Shown here one piece after another: positions 47,283-57,871 of a stretch of DNA of 64,000 nt. The notes below the pieces were generated by a model, which saw only the letters and a program-made list of their open reading frames with translations, was not told the DNA's origin and did not search any database. The stretch lies in contig CM114271.1 of assembly GCA_050084515.1 (NCBI GenBank), positions 31,620,001 to 31,684,000 on the forward strand, read 5' to 3'. Each line of letters begins with the position of its first letter. Positions within the stretch are counted from its first letter, which is position 1. The position numbers and the translations under genes were made by a program. This DNA is from Blasia pusilla (lineage: Eukaryota > Marchantiophyta > Marchantiopsida > Blasiales).

Positions 47283-48023
47283 GGAGATATTTTGGTACTT
47301 TTCGCCTCTATATATTGATGCCATGAGTTAGCATGTGATCGTGTGTGTTCGATGACAGCGATGAATGTTGTGTAGCGATGTGTATGCGCACGACAAATGT
47401 CACGATTGTTAGGATAGATTGGTGGGATCTAGCAAAGCGTCTGCACGAGTCATGGAGGACAAGCCCATGAGGTCGAGGATGAGCTGTTGAGGCCGTGGGA
47501 AATCTGAGAGAGCAAGTTTCCCTTTCGTTCGGCTCATTTGGAGCCATATATAGAAACTTACTATTTTGGGTAAATTTCCATATTGGGGATAGTTGACTTT
47601 CCACTTTGGGAAGGGGCCCTTGACCCGCTACAGTAGGTCAAGAGCCAAGGAGGTGATCTGTGAGCATAGGTTACCGTTGAGAGGGCTTGGGAGAGCGTAG
47701 GGGGTATACCTCGAAGCCAGAGAGTTTAAGAGCTCATTCTTTCTTTGTTAAACCTCTTGGCATAAGGCGGCGGAGCTATGGTCCCGTGCCTTGTCAATGT
47801 AACTCAAGCCTCTCATTAGGAGAGTGGGTTTGGTTTGACATGAGAGAGAGTGCATACCTTTCCGAGCTATGGTGTGAGATGGTGTAGAGAGAGATTGGAT
47901 CTTACTTTATTGGAGATATTTTGGTACTTCTCGCCTTTTTGTATGGATGACATGAGTTAGCATGTGATCGTGTGTGTGTTCGATGATACCGATGTATATT
48001 GTGTAGCGATGTGTATGCGCACA
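47283..48023 (+). repeat. 3' terminal repeat region of the Ty3 element
   Basis: First come about 110 bases identical in kind to an LTR tail (47283-47393, ending GCGCACGACA), then a full LTR from TGTCACGATTGTTAGG (47398) to GCGCACA (48023), which contains the same tail again. A TATA-like 'ccatatatagaaac' lies near 47,543. Satellite DNA resumes at 48,027. Confidence 0.78.
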
Positions 48024-48600
48024 AAAGATGGTTTGGGTCCAAAAAGGAGTTAGTAATTTTTGAGCATTTTCTCACAACTCTATTTTTTGTGATACTTGGC
48101 AAGAGTGCTAGATGCATCTTGAAGACCTTGTCGACCAAATATCAACTCAAGATGAAAACGTTGGACAAGATGAAAAATAAAAAAGCCTTATTTGGATAGA
48201 AGGTTTGATGGTTGGGGTCCAAAAAGGAGTTGGAACTTTTTGAGCTTCTGTTCACAACTTCATTTTTCCTGGGGATCATGGTGGCCAAATTGAAGCTCAA
48301 GATGACAAAATTGGACAAGATGAAAAATGAAAAAACATTGTTTTGATAGAAGGTCTGATGGTTCGGGTCCAAAAAGGACTTGCCAAATTTTGAGCTTGTG
48401 GTCCCAACTCCATTTTGCTTTAAACTTGGCAAGAGTGCTAGATGCACCTTGGAGATAACGTGGGCTAAATTTAGCTCAAGATGGAAACGTTGGACAAGAT
48501 GTCCGGTTAAAGACTTTTTTTTTTTCCATTCAAGGTTATCTGCTTCGCATCCAAAAGGTCATTTTAAACTTAATTTGGGATGAGACTTTGCCAGAGTGAT
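48024..48600 (+). repeat. Satellite array, ~180-bp monomers (right block)
   Basis: About three more diverged units in the same orientation, with 'gggtccaaaaaggagtt' near 48,036, 48,218 and 48,365 and a weaker one near 48,546. One unit is internally shortened. Confidence 0.85.
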
Positions 48601-49400
48601 AGATGTTACTTGGGGACCATCTGCACTATTCTATATAATGTTAGAAGAGTTATTACATTTCACTCTTGTAAGTAATTACACTCTTGCAATCAAATGTAAA
48701 TGATATCCTACTCCCTAGAGTAAATTCATCCTTCCATAAAATTCAAACCAAAGCTTTTCATTCTCCATTTAAATTCAATTTCCCTTTCCATTACATATGA
48801 ATCAAAGCACCTCTGAATTTATTTATCTAACATTCTCAAATCTATGCAAATTTAGTAATATTTTTATTCACCTAGTATAGTATTAAATAAATTAATAAGT
48901 AAATTTGGTTTTCTATTCCACCCAAGTCCCTTTCAAATTCTACCCCATGGAATATTGGTCAGAGGGATAAAATTCATACATTATTTTCCTTTACAATTCA
49001 ATTCAAACATATATTTTCCTTCATTAATTTTGGAAAAAAAATTCATCCCTTTTCCAATCCCTTCTTTCAATAAATGAAAGAAAATCGCTTATTTTTCTAA
49101 GTTAGTGATTTTTTTGGAGTTACTTAAAAAGATAAAATTTATATCAAACAAATCATTCAATTATGGTAGCTTCCACCTTATCCAAGGATTTATAACCCAA
49201 GAGAACAATTTCATCAATTTCATGAACTCACTTCATGGACAACATTCGTGATCCGCTCACAGTCACAAGTTTCCTTACTGGAATATTATGATTTTTTTTG
49301 AAAATTTTTTACAACAAATGAGGAGTACCCCAAAAAAAATCTGGATTGAGAGGAATCTACTTATGTACATTACAAAGATATAAATATCAACTCATTCTCT
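48601..49400. other. A+T-rich intergenic DNA
   Basis: No gene or ordered repeat seen. Confidence 0.6.
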
Positions 49401-52165
49401 CTAACCTGATTCATTGTCTGACATATGTAACACCTGTGCCGACGTCTCACCATTTCTTCCTCCTCTTCCCCTAGCTCTAGTCATGTGCATCCCACCTCCA
49501 CGAGGAATAGTCCTTTCCAACTCAACATCAGCTTCACCATCATTAGTGTTCTTGTTTTGGCTGCGTTGGAAACATCTCCCACTCTCTCTCGAAGAATCCA
49601 AAGAGTTCCTCGTGCATTCGATGAGGGTAATAGTATGTTCGAGGATATCCGCCTTCAGTCCTTTGAGGAATGTCTTGCCATAAGAAAGGTGGCAAGATCA
49701 ATTCGAGTCTCCTCAAAACAAGCTAATCCATCAATGGATTTTGATGATGGTTTAGCACAAGTTGTTGAGTTGTGTTGAGGACGTCTCGAACTTCTTGTGA
49801 ATTCAACCCTTGAGCAAAGAAGAAGTTTTCCGCCTCTCAATTTTGGAGATCAATGGTTGTTCCGTGGATGAGCTCTCCTCGATTGTACATGTCAATGAAG
49901 CAATCCAACCATGCTTGCATTTCCCGATCAATCCTCCGCTGGCGAGGGATTTCCACTTGAACCACCCCGTCTATGTTCGGGGTTATAGTTCGATCGGGGG
50001 CTACAATTTCCCAAACTGAAAGTGAAATTTTCTTACTCTTGGGTTAATTTGCGATAAGTGCATTTCCATCAGGAGCGCAGAAAGATATGCGGAAAAGGTG
50101 ATAAAGTCTTCCTGATCAAGCTTGTCTACAAGTTGGACACTTGTGAGATAGTAGCATGGCCTTTTGAAGACAATATGGATGTCAATAACAAGCTTTACAT
50201 GTGCCTGTCACGTAGCAATCTTCTGCAACAATGGGGTTGAAGCACATCATGCATTTGGGACAATTTTTTGGCATGAGGGACCCTCCTTCACATATTGTGA
50301 TTTCCTTCATCCAATCCAAAAGATGTTGCACTTTTGTGTTTGGATTAAGAGGTGTTGGTGCTAACATCATAGAGGCATAGTTTGCAGCGTTTGGATCCAC
50401 GACATTGTCCCATGCTGCGCGTAGAGCTGGAGGCCACAATTGCTTGATAGGTTGAAATAAGATCATATTAACCTCCTTCACGAGACAAACCTCAAGTAGG
50501 GCTGTCTCTGGGATGAGTTCTCCCACGTTACCTCTTGCTCTCCATCCTAACAATTCATCCATCTCTTGCTGTCGTCTTGCCATGATGTTCTTGTATGCTC
50601 TCCTCCATTGCTCTGTGTGGTCAACCATTACAACTTTTTGCCTTCTGTGGAGGTCATCTCTGGCAATAGATTCATTCAAAAGCCTCTCCATCTCTTTCTT
50701 CAATTTTATGTGCTCCTCAGATAGCTGTTCATACTTCCCCTTCAAAACGTTGAATTCCACGGCCAAATCAAAATTACGTTGGAATTTGTTATTAAACTGT
50801 CCAAGTGTGATAGATGAGACATTACCTCGATATTATCTGGAGCACTCTTCCCAGGAAAGGTTTGGGGAGAAGCACCGCTATGTATAGGGCGATCAGAACT
50901 CTCCCCGGGCTCATCAAAGCTTGCACTACGACCTACATAGAGGTCATTCAAACCATCTCGTCTATCCTCTGCCCCCATCTGTACTCGCCCTTCATCTCCA
51001 CTCTCATCTTGTATATATTATTGAGCACGACTATTTCTTCTTTGACCATCCAAGGAAGATAGTTTGGCTCTAAGGCTCCTTGACAATCCACATTGCTGAC
51101 AATGGCATAACGACGCTCGTGGTGATGAAGCTTCCACTCTTGCTTTTTAAAAGTGTTGCCGTGGGGTTCTATTGTCTTCTTCTCTTATCTCCTCTCAAAG
51201 ACCCCTCATCCACATCGCCATATTGGACCTCTATATCCTTCATCAACTCCGCGACTTTGAGCTGAACAAATACCTTAGTCACTAATTTCATCTTTCTCTT
51301 GGGGAGGTCTTCGTACTTTTGGACGCCATTGAGTAAAGCCCAATCCTTTGTCCAGTCATCCTCTTCCACTTTCCTTGTAAGTTCTCCAATTGCAAGCTCC
51401 GACCACTTCAGCCCCGACTTCTTGAACTCTCCTTTCAAAACTTGTGGGTCAATGGTGCTATCCAAGTGCGCCTTCAATTCATCTTCCGTGACAAATTGCG
51501 AGACCGTCTTCTTGTTCACCTTCGGAGGGATCTCTGGTGTTGGTGTATCTAGGGGTTCTTACCCTCTTCCGTCGTCCTGATCGATGTGAGGGCTACGGTC
51601 TTCATGAGGTGGCAACTCCATCTTGTCTTTTACCAAAATACAAAAATAAAGGTGATTTAGAAATGATTCCAATAATAGTGATACCATGGCACATGATACA
51701 TCCGCATATCAATCAAGATTCATTATTCACAAAATTTCATAGTAACACATTCATCTTTTTGAACCAAGTCTTTCATTTCTCATGAAAAATATCCAATCCT
51801 CAAACGGGTTTACAATCATACTACCACTGCTATTGGCCTTAATCCCGAATCTACATCGTCTATACCTAATACTTTTGCATTTGCTCTGATATATGCAATA
51901 AGAAACTCTAAGCTTTTGCGAACATAGGGATTCGGAGCTAATTCCCACTTTTGAATCCTTTCCAAATAAGTAACTCTCACGTTCGCTTGGGCATTCTTGA
52001 CAGAGAGGTTGTATGTCACATAGTTCAAATTCTTCACAATCATTCATAGGGCATAGATTTCAGTGGCCTTGCTAAAAGGGAGATTCTGAGGCCCTACTTT
52101 CAACTCCAGTGCTATATGACCTACATGGTTTTTTTGTTCCTACTGCCACCATGTATGAGGAGACA
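49401..52165 (-). pseudogene. Coiled-coil/RING-like gene remains, 3' part
   Basis: Several minus-strand frames carry protein-like sequence. 51816-52043 (75 codons) continues from the kinase-like part across the LTR element at 52171. 51169-51519 is charged and helical ('FVTEDELKAHLDS', 'KWSELAIGELTRKVEEDDWT'). 50182-50766 begins with a coiled coil ('LKGKYEQLSEEHIKLKKEM') and ends in 'CPKCMMCFNP' and 'CYVTGTCKACY'. After a frameshift, 'SHKCPTCRQA' (about 50,119-50,145) completes a RING-like cysteine pattern. The C-terminal tail seems to run to 49401. RING fingers usually act as ubiquitin ligases. I read these as one decayed gene together with the kinase part at 53.6-54.4 kb; the join is inference. 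Confidence 0.5.
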
Positions 52166-52170
52166 CTAAG

Positions 52171-53603
52171 TGTCGTGCGCCTACTCTCCTTGAACGTTAA
52201 TCTTGTTGTTGCGGAAGTGTGCGTTCAGTAGGTCACACTCTCAACGTTGATCTACATCCAAACACACACTCTGGTTAGTCGGGTCTTGGATCAATCAGCA
52301 GGCTAACTTTCCGAGTTTTCGTCTCGGTCTCTCATCAAGCTCAACCTTCCTTGTTTCGCGGTTTACAATACGGGCAAGTCACTCGACTTTCTGGTCGGTT
52401 CAGGAACGTCAAACGGCGTTTCGCGCATGGCGGTTCCAACTATCCGATGGACATCCAATGATTCTTTAACAGATACTTGCACAAAGTGAATCTCAGGTTG
52501 GAATCCAAGTGTGGCTTACAAAGTTCACTCCCTTGGATCAGGTTGGATTTTGAGTTCCAACGCCAAACTCCCGTTCCATCCCGTGCCTCTGAGATGCCGT
52601 TTGGTGCTCAAAGTGGAGATTCATGGTCCAAGACATCTTGGAGAGACTCCTACCTTGCTAATACTTGTGGGGATCTCCAGGGTTCCCTACATTTAGGGAA
52701 AGACACCCGGGCCTCTCCAATTGGCCCTCAACCGACTGCTCTCATAGTCGTTTTCAGCCAATATCTCGGTCTTTACTTATGTGTTTGCTAAGATCTTTGG
52801 TGCGTTGGAAGCATCTCAAGATCAGCTTTCCAACGCGCTCTTATTTTTTCCAAATTCATATTGGGGCTAAACATTATGGTCCAAAACACAATCAAATTCC
52901 CCAAACGCTAGTCGTGTTCCAAAACTGGTTCTCACCTCTTTGGCAACCAACCTTCCAGGACTCAACTCATCTCAAGTCTTGGCTCACCTTTATTCTAGGT
53001 TTCCTAGTCGTGACCACTTATACATGAAACGCACAACTCTATTCCACGTTTCGTCTCTTGGACTTTTCCAAGAGACCTTTCCAAATGCCTCTCCAAAGCG
53101 CGAATATCGTAGCGTGAGTCCACTTGAGTTCTGATTTTTTGCTAGGCCCCTATTTGGTATTGTTTGGTTATGAGGGTCGCGACACTCACCCCTCCTTAGA
53201 AATTTGATGTCCTCATCAACGCAAACCTTTTTAATGTTAAGTTTTGGGAAGCTGACCCCTTAACACTAAATCGCGTTCTGGTAGCTAACCTGCAATTCCT
53301 CTTTTGGCTTAAGTGTTAGGTTGTCGCTATGTGTGTTCCAAAACTGGTTCTCATCTCTTTGGCAACCAACCTTCCAAGACTCAACTTATCTCAATTCTTG
53401 GCTCACATTTGGTCTAGGTTTCCTAGTCGCAACCACTAACGCATCAAACACACAACTCTGTTCCACGTTTCGTCTCTTGGACATTTCCAAGAGACCTTTC
53501 CAAATGCCTCTCCAAATTGCGAACATCACACTGTGAGTCCACTTGTGTACCGATGTTCCACTTGGCGCCTATTTGGTGTTGTTTGCTTATGAGGGTTGCA
53601 ACA
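52171..53603 (-). mobile_element. Internally deleted Ty3-type LTR element
   Basis: Read on the minus strand: a truncated 5' LTR (53603 to about 53,335), about 150 bases of internal DNA ending in an AAGGAGGGGTGAG polypurine tract, then a full 3' LTR (53184-52171, TGTCGCGACCC to GGCGCACGACA). A perfect 5-bp target duplication CTAAG lies at 52166-52170 and 53604-53608. This fixes the true orientation and ends of the LTR family found also at 28.8, 31.7, 33.3 and 42.1 kb. Confidence 0.87.
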
Positions 53604-53608
53604 CTAAG

Positions 53609-54430
53609 ACTTCATCAGTCCACATGGCATTCCCCCAATCTCCAACGCCGATGTATGGGCTAGAGTTGGATCGAAAATGGATGAATATGTTTCTAGCATG
53701 GAGGTCGGTATGAAAAACTCCACGCTTGTGGACACTCTCCATGGTTCCAAGAAAGGCAACCACAAGGTTGGTGACCTTTGATGCTATTGCAAGATATCTC
53801 ATCTTTTCCAACTCTCCTAGATTACCCCCGCCGTTCTTCAAGTTATGACATGCTCGCAACCAATATTCAAGGTGTCCACCATTCCAATATGGAAAAATGG
53901 CACGTGATGGATCCTTGATCAACCTTCCCACCATGCGAACAACACCACAATGTAAAATACTAGCAAACAACTCCTCTTGCATCATCAATTTTCTAGATCC
54001 TGATAGAGATGATTCCTTATACACCTTCATGCAATAATACATTTCTTCCCTAAAGCCACGGGTTCCGTTATTTTATAACGATACACGATTGTGTGTAAAT
54101 CGGTTCCCACAATATCGCTCGGGTCATGTCCTATTACTACATTCTTATGGCAAATCAAAGTTATTACACATGGAACGGTCAATGTCAACCCTAGAGAAGT
54201 ACTACGTCCCTTGAAAAGACTTTGAGCACTTCTTAACTCTATACAAAATCTTTCTAGGAGAGCCGACTCTGCAACATTCTGCTTCTCATCCTTATATGTC
54301 TTGAGATGGACATATGCTCTCTCCAGGTTAACATCTTATTGGGCAGAAAATTTAGTCAACCTATCAGCCTTCGCGGCATCCACAAGGGAGAGAAATGTAC
54401 GGGTTGAGATAAGAAAATATCAAAAAGAGA
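53609..54430 (-). pseudogene. Kinase-like domain, copy A
   Basis: The open part (to 54042) reads a protein kinase fold: 'MYYCMKVYKESSLSGSRK' (candidate ATP-binding Lys), helix 'MRYLAIASKVTNLVVAFLG', catalytic loop 'HKRGVFHTDLHARNIFIHF' (H-x-D-L-H-x-x-N) and 'YIGVGDWGNAMWTDEV' with DWG in place of DFG. The DLH and DWG variants set it apart from the receptor kinases of plants. 54,043-54,430 continues upstream with stops and matches copy B. The LTR element at 52171-53603 cuts the gene right after TDEV. Family not identified. Confidence 0.62.
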
Positions 54431-54831
54431 ATGACGTGAGATGCTAAAACAATGGCTCGGAATGTACTAGCACCTGAATGATGGAAGTTTAGGGTTGGGC
54501 TCTCAAAGGGAATAGGGCATGTTTAGACAAGGTTTGTTGATCACCTCCATATCCCCGATGTGCTAAGGAGAACCAATGGAACAAGTCAAAACACTTGGGT
54601 CTATGAATCAGAAATCTCAAAATCACCAAACAAGTTTAGTGAAACAAGAGATTTCCACACTCACAAACACTCACCTAATGTGGAGTCAATTGGAGTTTAT
54701 TTTAGATACAACAAGGAGCGGAAATATCCAAGTTGGTCCCAAACAAAATCCAAGTACCCCCAAAAGGCACCCAAGGGATTTCTCCAAAATTCCTAGTAAC
54801 CTTGAAAGCCCTTAGCTCTCAAGGCACCATA
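54431..54831 (-). other. Duplicated upstream flank, copy A
   Basis: Non-coding DNA that matches 55,975-56,425 nearly base for base, including 'caccaaacaagtttagtgaa' and 'cacccaagggatttctccaa'. It ends at the same 'ctcaaggcaccata'. Confidence 0.7.
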
Positions 54832-54837
54832 AAATGC

Positions 54838-55215
54838 CTTACGGGGCCGTAGAGCCTGCATGTGGGCTAGGCCCGAAGCGTGACGCGACCCAATTTGTTT
54901 GCGACGCGGGTCCGATATAGAAACAGGGGACGGGCATGATGCCAACTGGCCAAGAAAGGGCGGATTGCTCGGTGTGCACGGGCCTGACTGCGGGCCGCGA
55001 GCAATGCGGGGGCATGGAGCCAGCACTCGGGCCCGTACTAACAAGTCCGTAGACACAAACTTTGTCCACGTGCAACCTTGATGCATGCGGGCTAGGGCGC
55101 AGGCTCGTTGCGGGGCTTGGAGCCTGCACGCGGGCTTTTTACGGGCCTTGGAGCCCGCTTGTAGGCTAGGGCGCGGGCCTCAAAGCCCGCGTGTAGGCGC
55201 GTCGCGGGCCATGTG
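54838..55215. mobile_element. G+C-rich block with a hAT-type end
   Basis: It separates copies A and B. 'tttgtccacgtgcaaccttg' at 55061-55080 is the inverted form of the hAT left end at 14299. Around it are 'gcgggctagggcgcgggcc' type repeats like those at 23.4-23.9 kb. No second end or target duplication was found. Confidence 0.5.
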
Positions 55216-55930
55216 AATCCTCGATCAACCTTCCCACCATGCGAAAAACACCGCAATGTAAAACACTCTTCGCGCATCATCGATTTTCTAGATCTTGATA
55301 GAGAGGATTCCTTATACACCTTCATGCAATAATGCATTTCTTCCCTAAAGCCATGGGTTCCATTTATTTTACAACGGTACATAATTTCGTGTAAACCGGT
55401 TCCCATGATATCGCTCGGGTCGTGTCCTACTACTACATTCTTATCAAAATCAATGTTATTGCATATGGAATGGTCAATGTCACCCCCAGAGAAGTACTAA
55501 GTCCCTTGAAAAGACGTTGAGCACTTCTTAACTCTACAAAAAATCTTTCTAGGAGAGCCGACTCTACAACATTCTGCTTCTCATCCTTAAAAGTCTTGAG
55601 ATCGACATACACTCTCTCTAGGTTAACACCTTGTTGGGCACAAAATTTAGTTAATCTATCAGCCTCTGCGACATCCACTTACCAGTCAAATGCCTTTGCC
55701 TCTCTATTGGAAAATCTCTGAAATTCCAAGGTGTAGTCATGAAAACCATCCATACCCCTCAAAATGTAGGATCATCTCTTATCTAAAGAAATCTGGAAAA
55801 ACTAGTCTAACCATGCCTCTCTTACAGCCATGTTGAAATCATTCCTCGAATTTGCTCTTTGCCTCTTGGCACCAACATTGGACTCATTTCAGTTCTCTCC
55901 CGCTCTGGATGACCCAGCCCCACTAGACAT
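55216..55930 (-). pseudogene. Kinase-like gene, copy B (N-terminal part)
   Basis: This is a second, partial copy of the gene at 53.6-54.4 kb. It keeps the N-terminus: ATG at 55930-55928 starts 'MSSGAGSSRAGEN', and 'VDVAEADRLTKFCAQQGVNL' with the helical 'LKTFKDEKQNVVESALLERF' follows. Then come the pre-kinase block 'GTGLHEIMYRCKINGTHGFR' and 'EEMHYCMKVYKESSLSRSRK'. The kinase is cut off at 55,216 by the G+C-rich block. Several stops lie in the N-terminal part. Copy A lacks about 295 bases that copy B keeps here. Confidence 0.6.
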
Positions 55931-56425
55931 TTCCCTCATATGAAGAAGATACTAAAATCTTTTAAAAATATAAGGGAAGTAAATGTACGGGTTGAGATAA
56001 GTAAATACCGAAAAGATAATGATGCAAGATGCTAAAAAAAGGCTCAGAATGTATGGGCAGATGAATGATGGAACGTCAGTCTAAGTTTAGGGTTGGGCAC
56101 TCAAAGGGAATAGGTAGATATGGGCGTGTTTAGATATGGTTCACATCCCCGATGTGCTAAGGAGAACCAATGAAACATATCAAAACACTCGGGTCTATGA
56201 ATCGGAAATCTCAAAATCACCAAACAAGTTTAGTGAAAAAAGAGATTTCCACACTCACAAAGACTCACCTAATGTGGAGTCAACTGGAGTTTCTTTAGGA
56301 AGCAACAAGGAGCGCAAATATCCAAGTTGGTCCCAAATAAAATCCAAGTATCCCCAAAAGGCACCCAAGGGATTTCTCCAAAATTCCTAGTAACCTTGAA
56401 ATCCCTTAGCTCTCAAGGCACCATA
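55931..56425 (-). other. Duplicated upstream flank, copy B
   Basis: It pairs with 54,431-54,831. It may hold the original promoter of the kinase-like gene. No TATA box fixed. Confidence 0.55.
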
Positions 56426-57157
56426 GAAATTTGGAGCCTAATCCAAAATGTCACCAAAAAACTGATAAAACATGAAAAAATAGAGATAATTAGGTAAATT
56501 AGCGCTTAATTCCCTTTCATATATGCATTTTGGGGGCCCCTTGTGGGCCTGTCCCTTATGGATTTTACCCAAAAGGGGAAGGGAGGGGGAAGGGGAGGGG
56601 AGAGGGTGGGGCCAAGTTCAAACGTGGCCCCAGCCACTCCCAGGACGCTACGTGTCCTCGCGGGGTTTGCCGGACGCGGGCTCCATGTAGGCGCCACGTG
56701 AGTGCCACCGATTGGGCCATTAACGGCGGGACCAACGGCAAGCTATGGAGGGGGCAACGATTGGAAAGCTACGGAGGGGGCAACGATCGGCAAGCTACGG
56801 CGGGCGGCGCCACGTGGCGCATCGCAATCGGGGGGGCGGGCTCGCAGGCCCGATCGCAGTCGGGGGTGTGGGGGGGGGGCTCACAGGCCACGAAGCCCGT
56901 GTGCGGGCTAGGGCCCGAGGCGATGTATCAGAGGGCGCGACGCTGGCGCGACCGAAAAATGGGCACCAGGCAACGATGGAATTCTCAGTATGCGCAGGCA
57001 CAGGTGCGGGTCGTGGGCAACGCGGGCTCATGGAGCCCGCATCCGGGCCCGAACGAACCTGTCCATCCTTGGGACGGACATATGTCTGCGGACATGGACT
57101 TTGTCCGCGTACAACCTTGATGTTTGTAGGTACGGACTTTGTCCGCATGCCACCTTG
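56426..57157. mobile_element. G+C-rich block with hAT-type right ends
   Basis: A G-run region (56575-56613) is followed by 'acggcgggcggcgcc' and 'cgggctagggcccgag' type repeats. Then 'ctttgtccgcgtacaacctt' (ends 57119) and 'ctttgtccgcatgccacctt' (ends 57157) appear, two successive copies of the hAT-type right end. Long frames here are a composition effect. Confidence 0.45.
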
Positions 57158-57310
57158 AATATGTCATGTTTTGTTCTCTATAATATACACATAGGAGAAT
57201 ATAAATTAAACCCTTTGCATCTATAGGCACCCCTCCCCACATACACAATTTGATATATCTAGTACAGAAGGATGAGCATGGATGAGAAAGTCCAAGGCGT
57301 AAGAGTAAAG
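57158..57310. other. Short intergenic stretch
   Basis: Nothing recognised between the hAT-like block and the solo LTR. Confidence 0.5.
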
Positions 57311-57871
57311 TTAGGATAGATTGACGAGTTTATAGTGGAGCACCTTTGAGGATATTGGAGGATAGCCTCAAGAGGTTGAGGATGACCTGCTCAAATCTTT
57401 GATAACCTGAAAGAGTAGGTTTCTTTTTTGTTTCGGCTCATGGAGTTATATAGAGAAATTAATTATTTTTGGCAAGGTACCATTTTGAGTAGAATTGAGT
57501 TATTTCCATTGGAAAATAGTAGTGAAGAGCCATGGAAGTGACCTGCAAGCATAGGTTACCAAGGATAGAGCTTTGGAGAGGCAAGGGGGTATGTCCAAGG
57601 AGAGAGAATTTTGGAGCTGATTCTTTCTTTGTTGAACCTCTTGGCATGAGGCGGCAAAGCTATGGTCCTCCTTGCCTTGTGAGTAATCCAAGCCTCTGAT
57701 TAAGAGAGTCGGTTTGGTTTGACTTGAGAGACACCTTGATTTATTGGAGATATTTTGATACTTGATCGTCTCAATGTTTAGATGCCACGAGTTAGTATGG
57801 TATCTTCTGTATTTTTGTTTGTATTCAATGACAGTGATGTATGTTGTATAACGATGTGTATGCGCACGACA
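57311..57871 (+). mobile_element. Solo LTR of the large Ty3 family
   Basis: From 'ttaggatagattgacg' to 'tgcgcacgaca' it follows the 47398-48023 LTR throughout, including 'gatttattggagatatttt' and 'atgccacgagttag' in its last third. The first dozen bases are worn away and no target duplication was seen. Confidence 0.72.

Larger units (their letters stand above)
36398..48023 (+). mobile_element. Ty3/gypsy element with DNA methyltransferase and PHD finger
   Basis: An 11.6-kb insertion in the satellite. The left satellite stops at '...ggtctgat' and the right resumes at 'gatggtttggg', so the monomer phase is kept. Order: terminal repeats, leader, gag, aspartic protease, DNMT3-like cytosine-5 methyltransferase, reverse transcriptase, RNase H, integrase, PHD finger, polypurine tract, terminal repeats. 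Protease-RT-RNase H-integrase is the Ty3/gypsy order. The methyltransferase and PHD finger are additions; many chromoviruses instead carry a chromodomain after integrase. All reading frames are broken in this copy, and a younger solo LTR interrupts it at 42109-43130. The sequence is clearly richer in G+C than the surrounding satellite. Confidence 0.9.

Noticed and set aside
49810-50019. Plus-strand frame at 49.8 kb
   Set aside because: Antisense to the minus-strand pseudogene, with no domain.
56530-57120. 196-codon plus-strand frame
   Set aside because: Same composition effect in G-rich repeats, with equally open overlapping frames.
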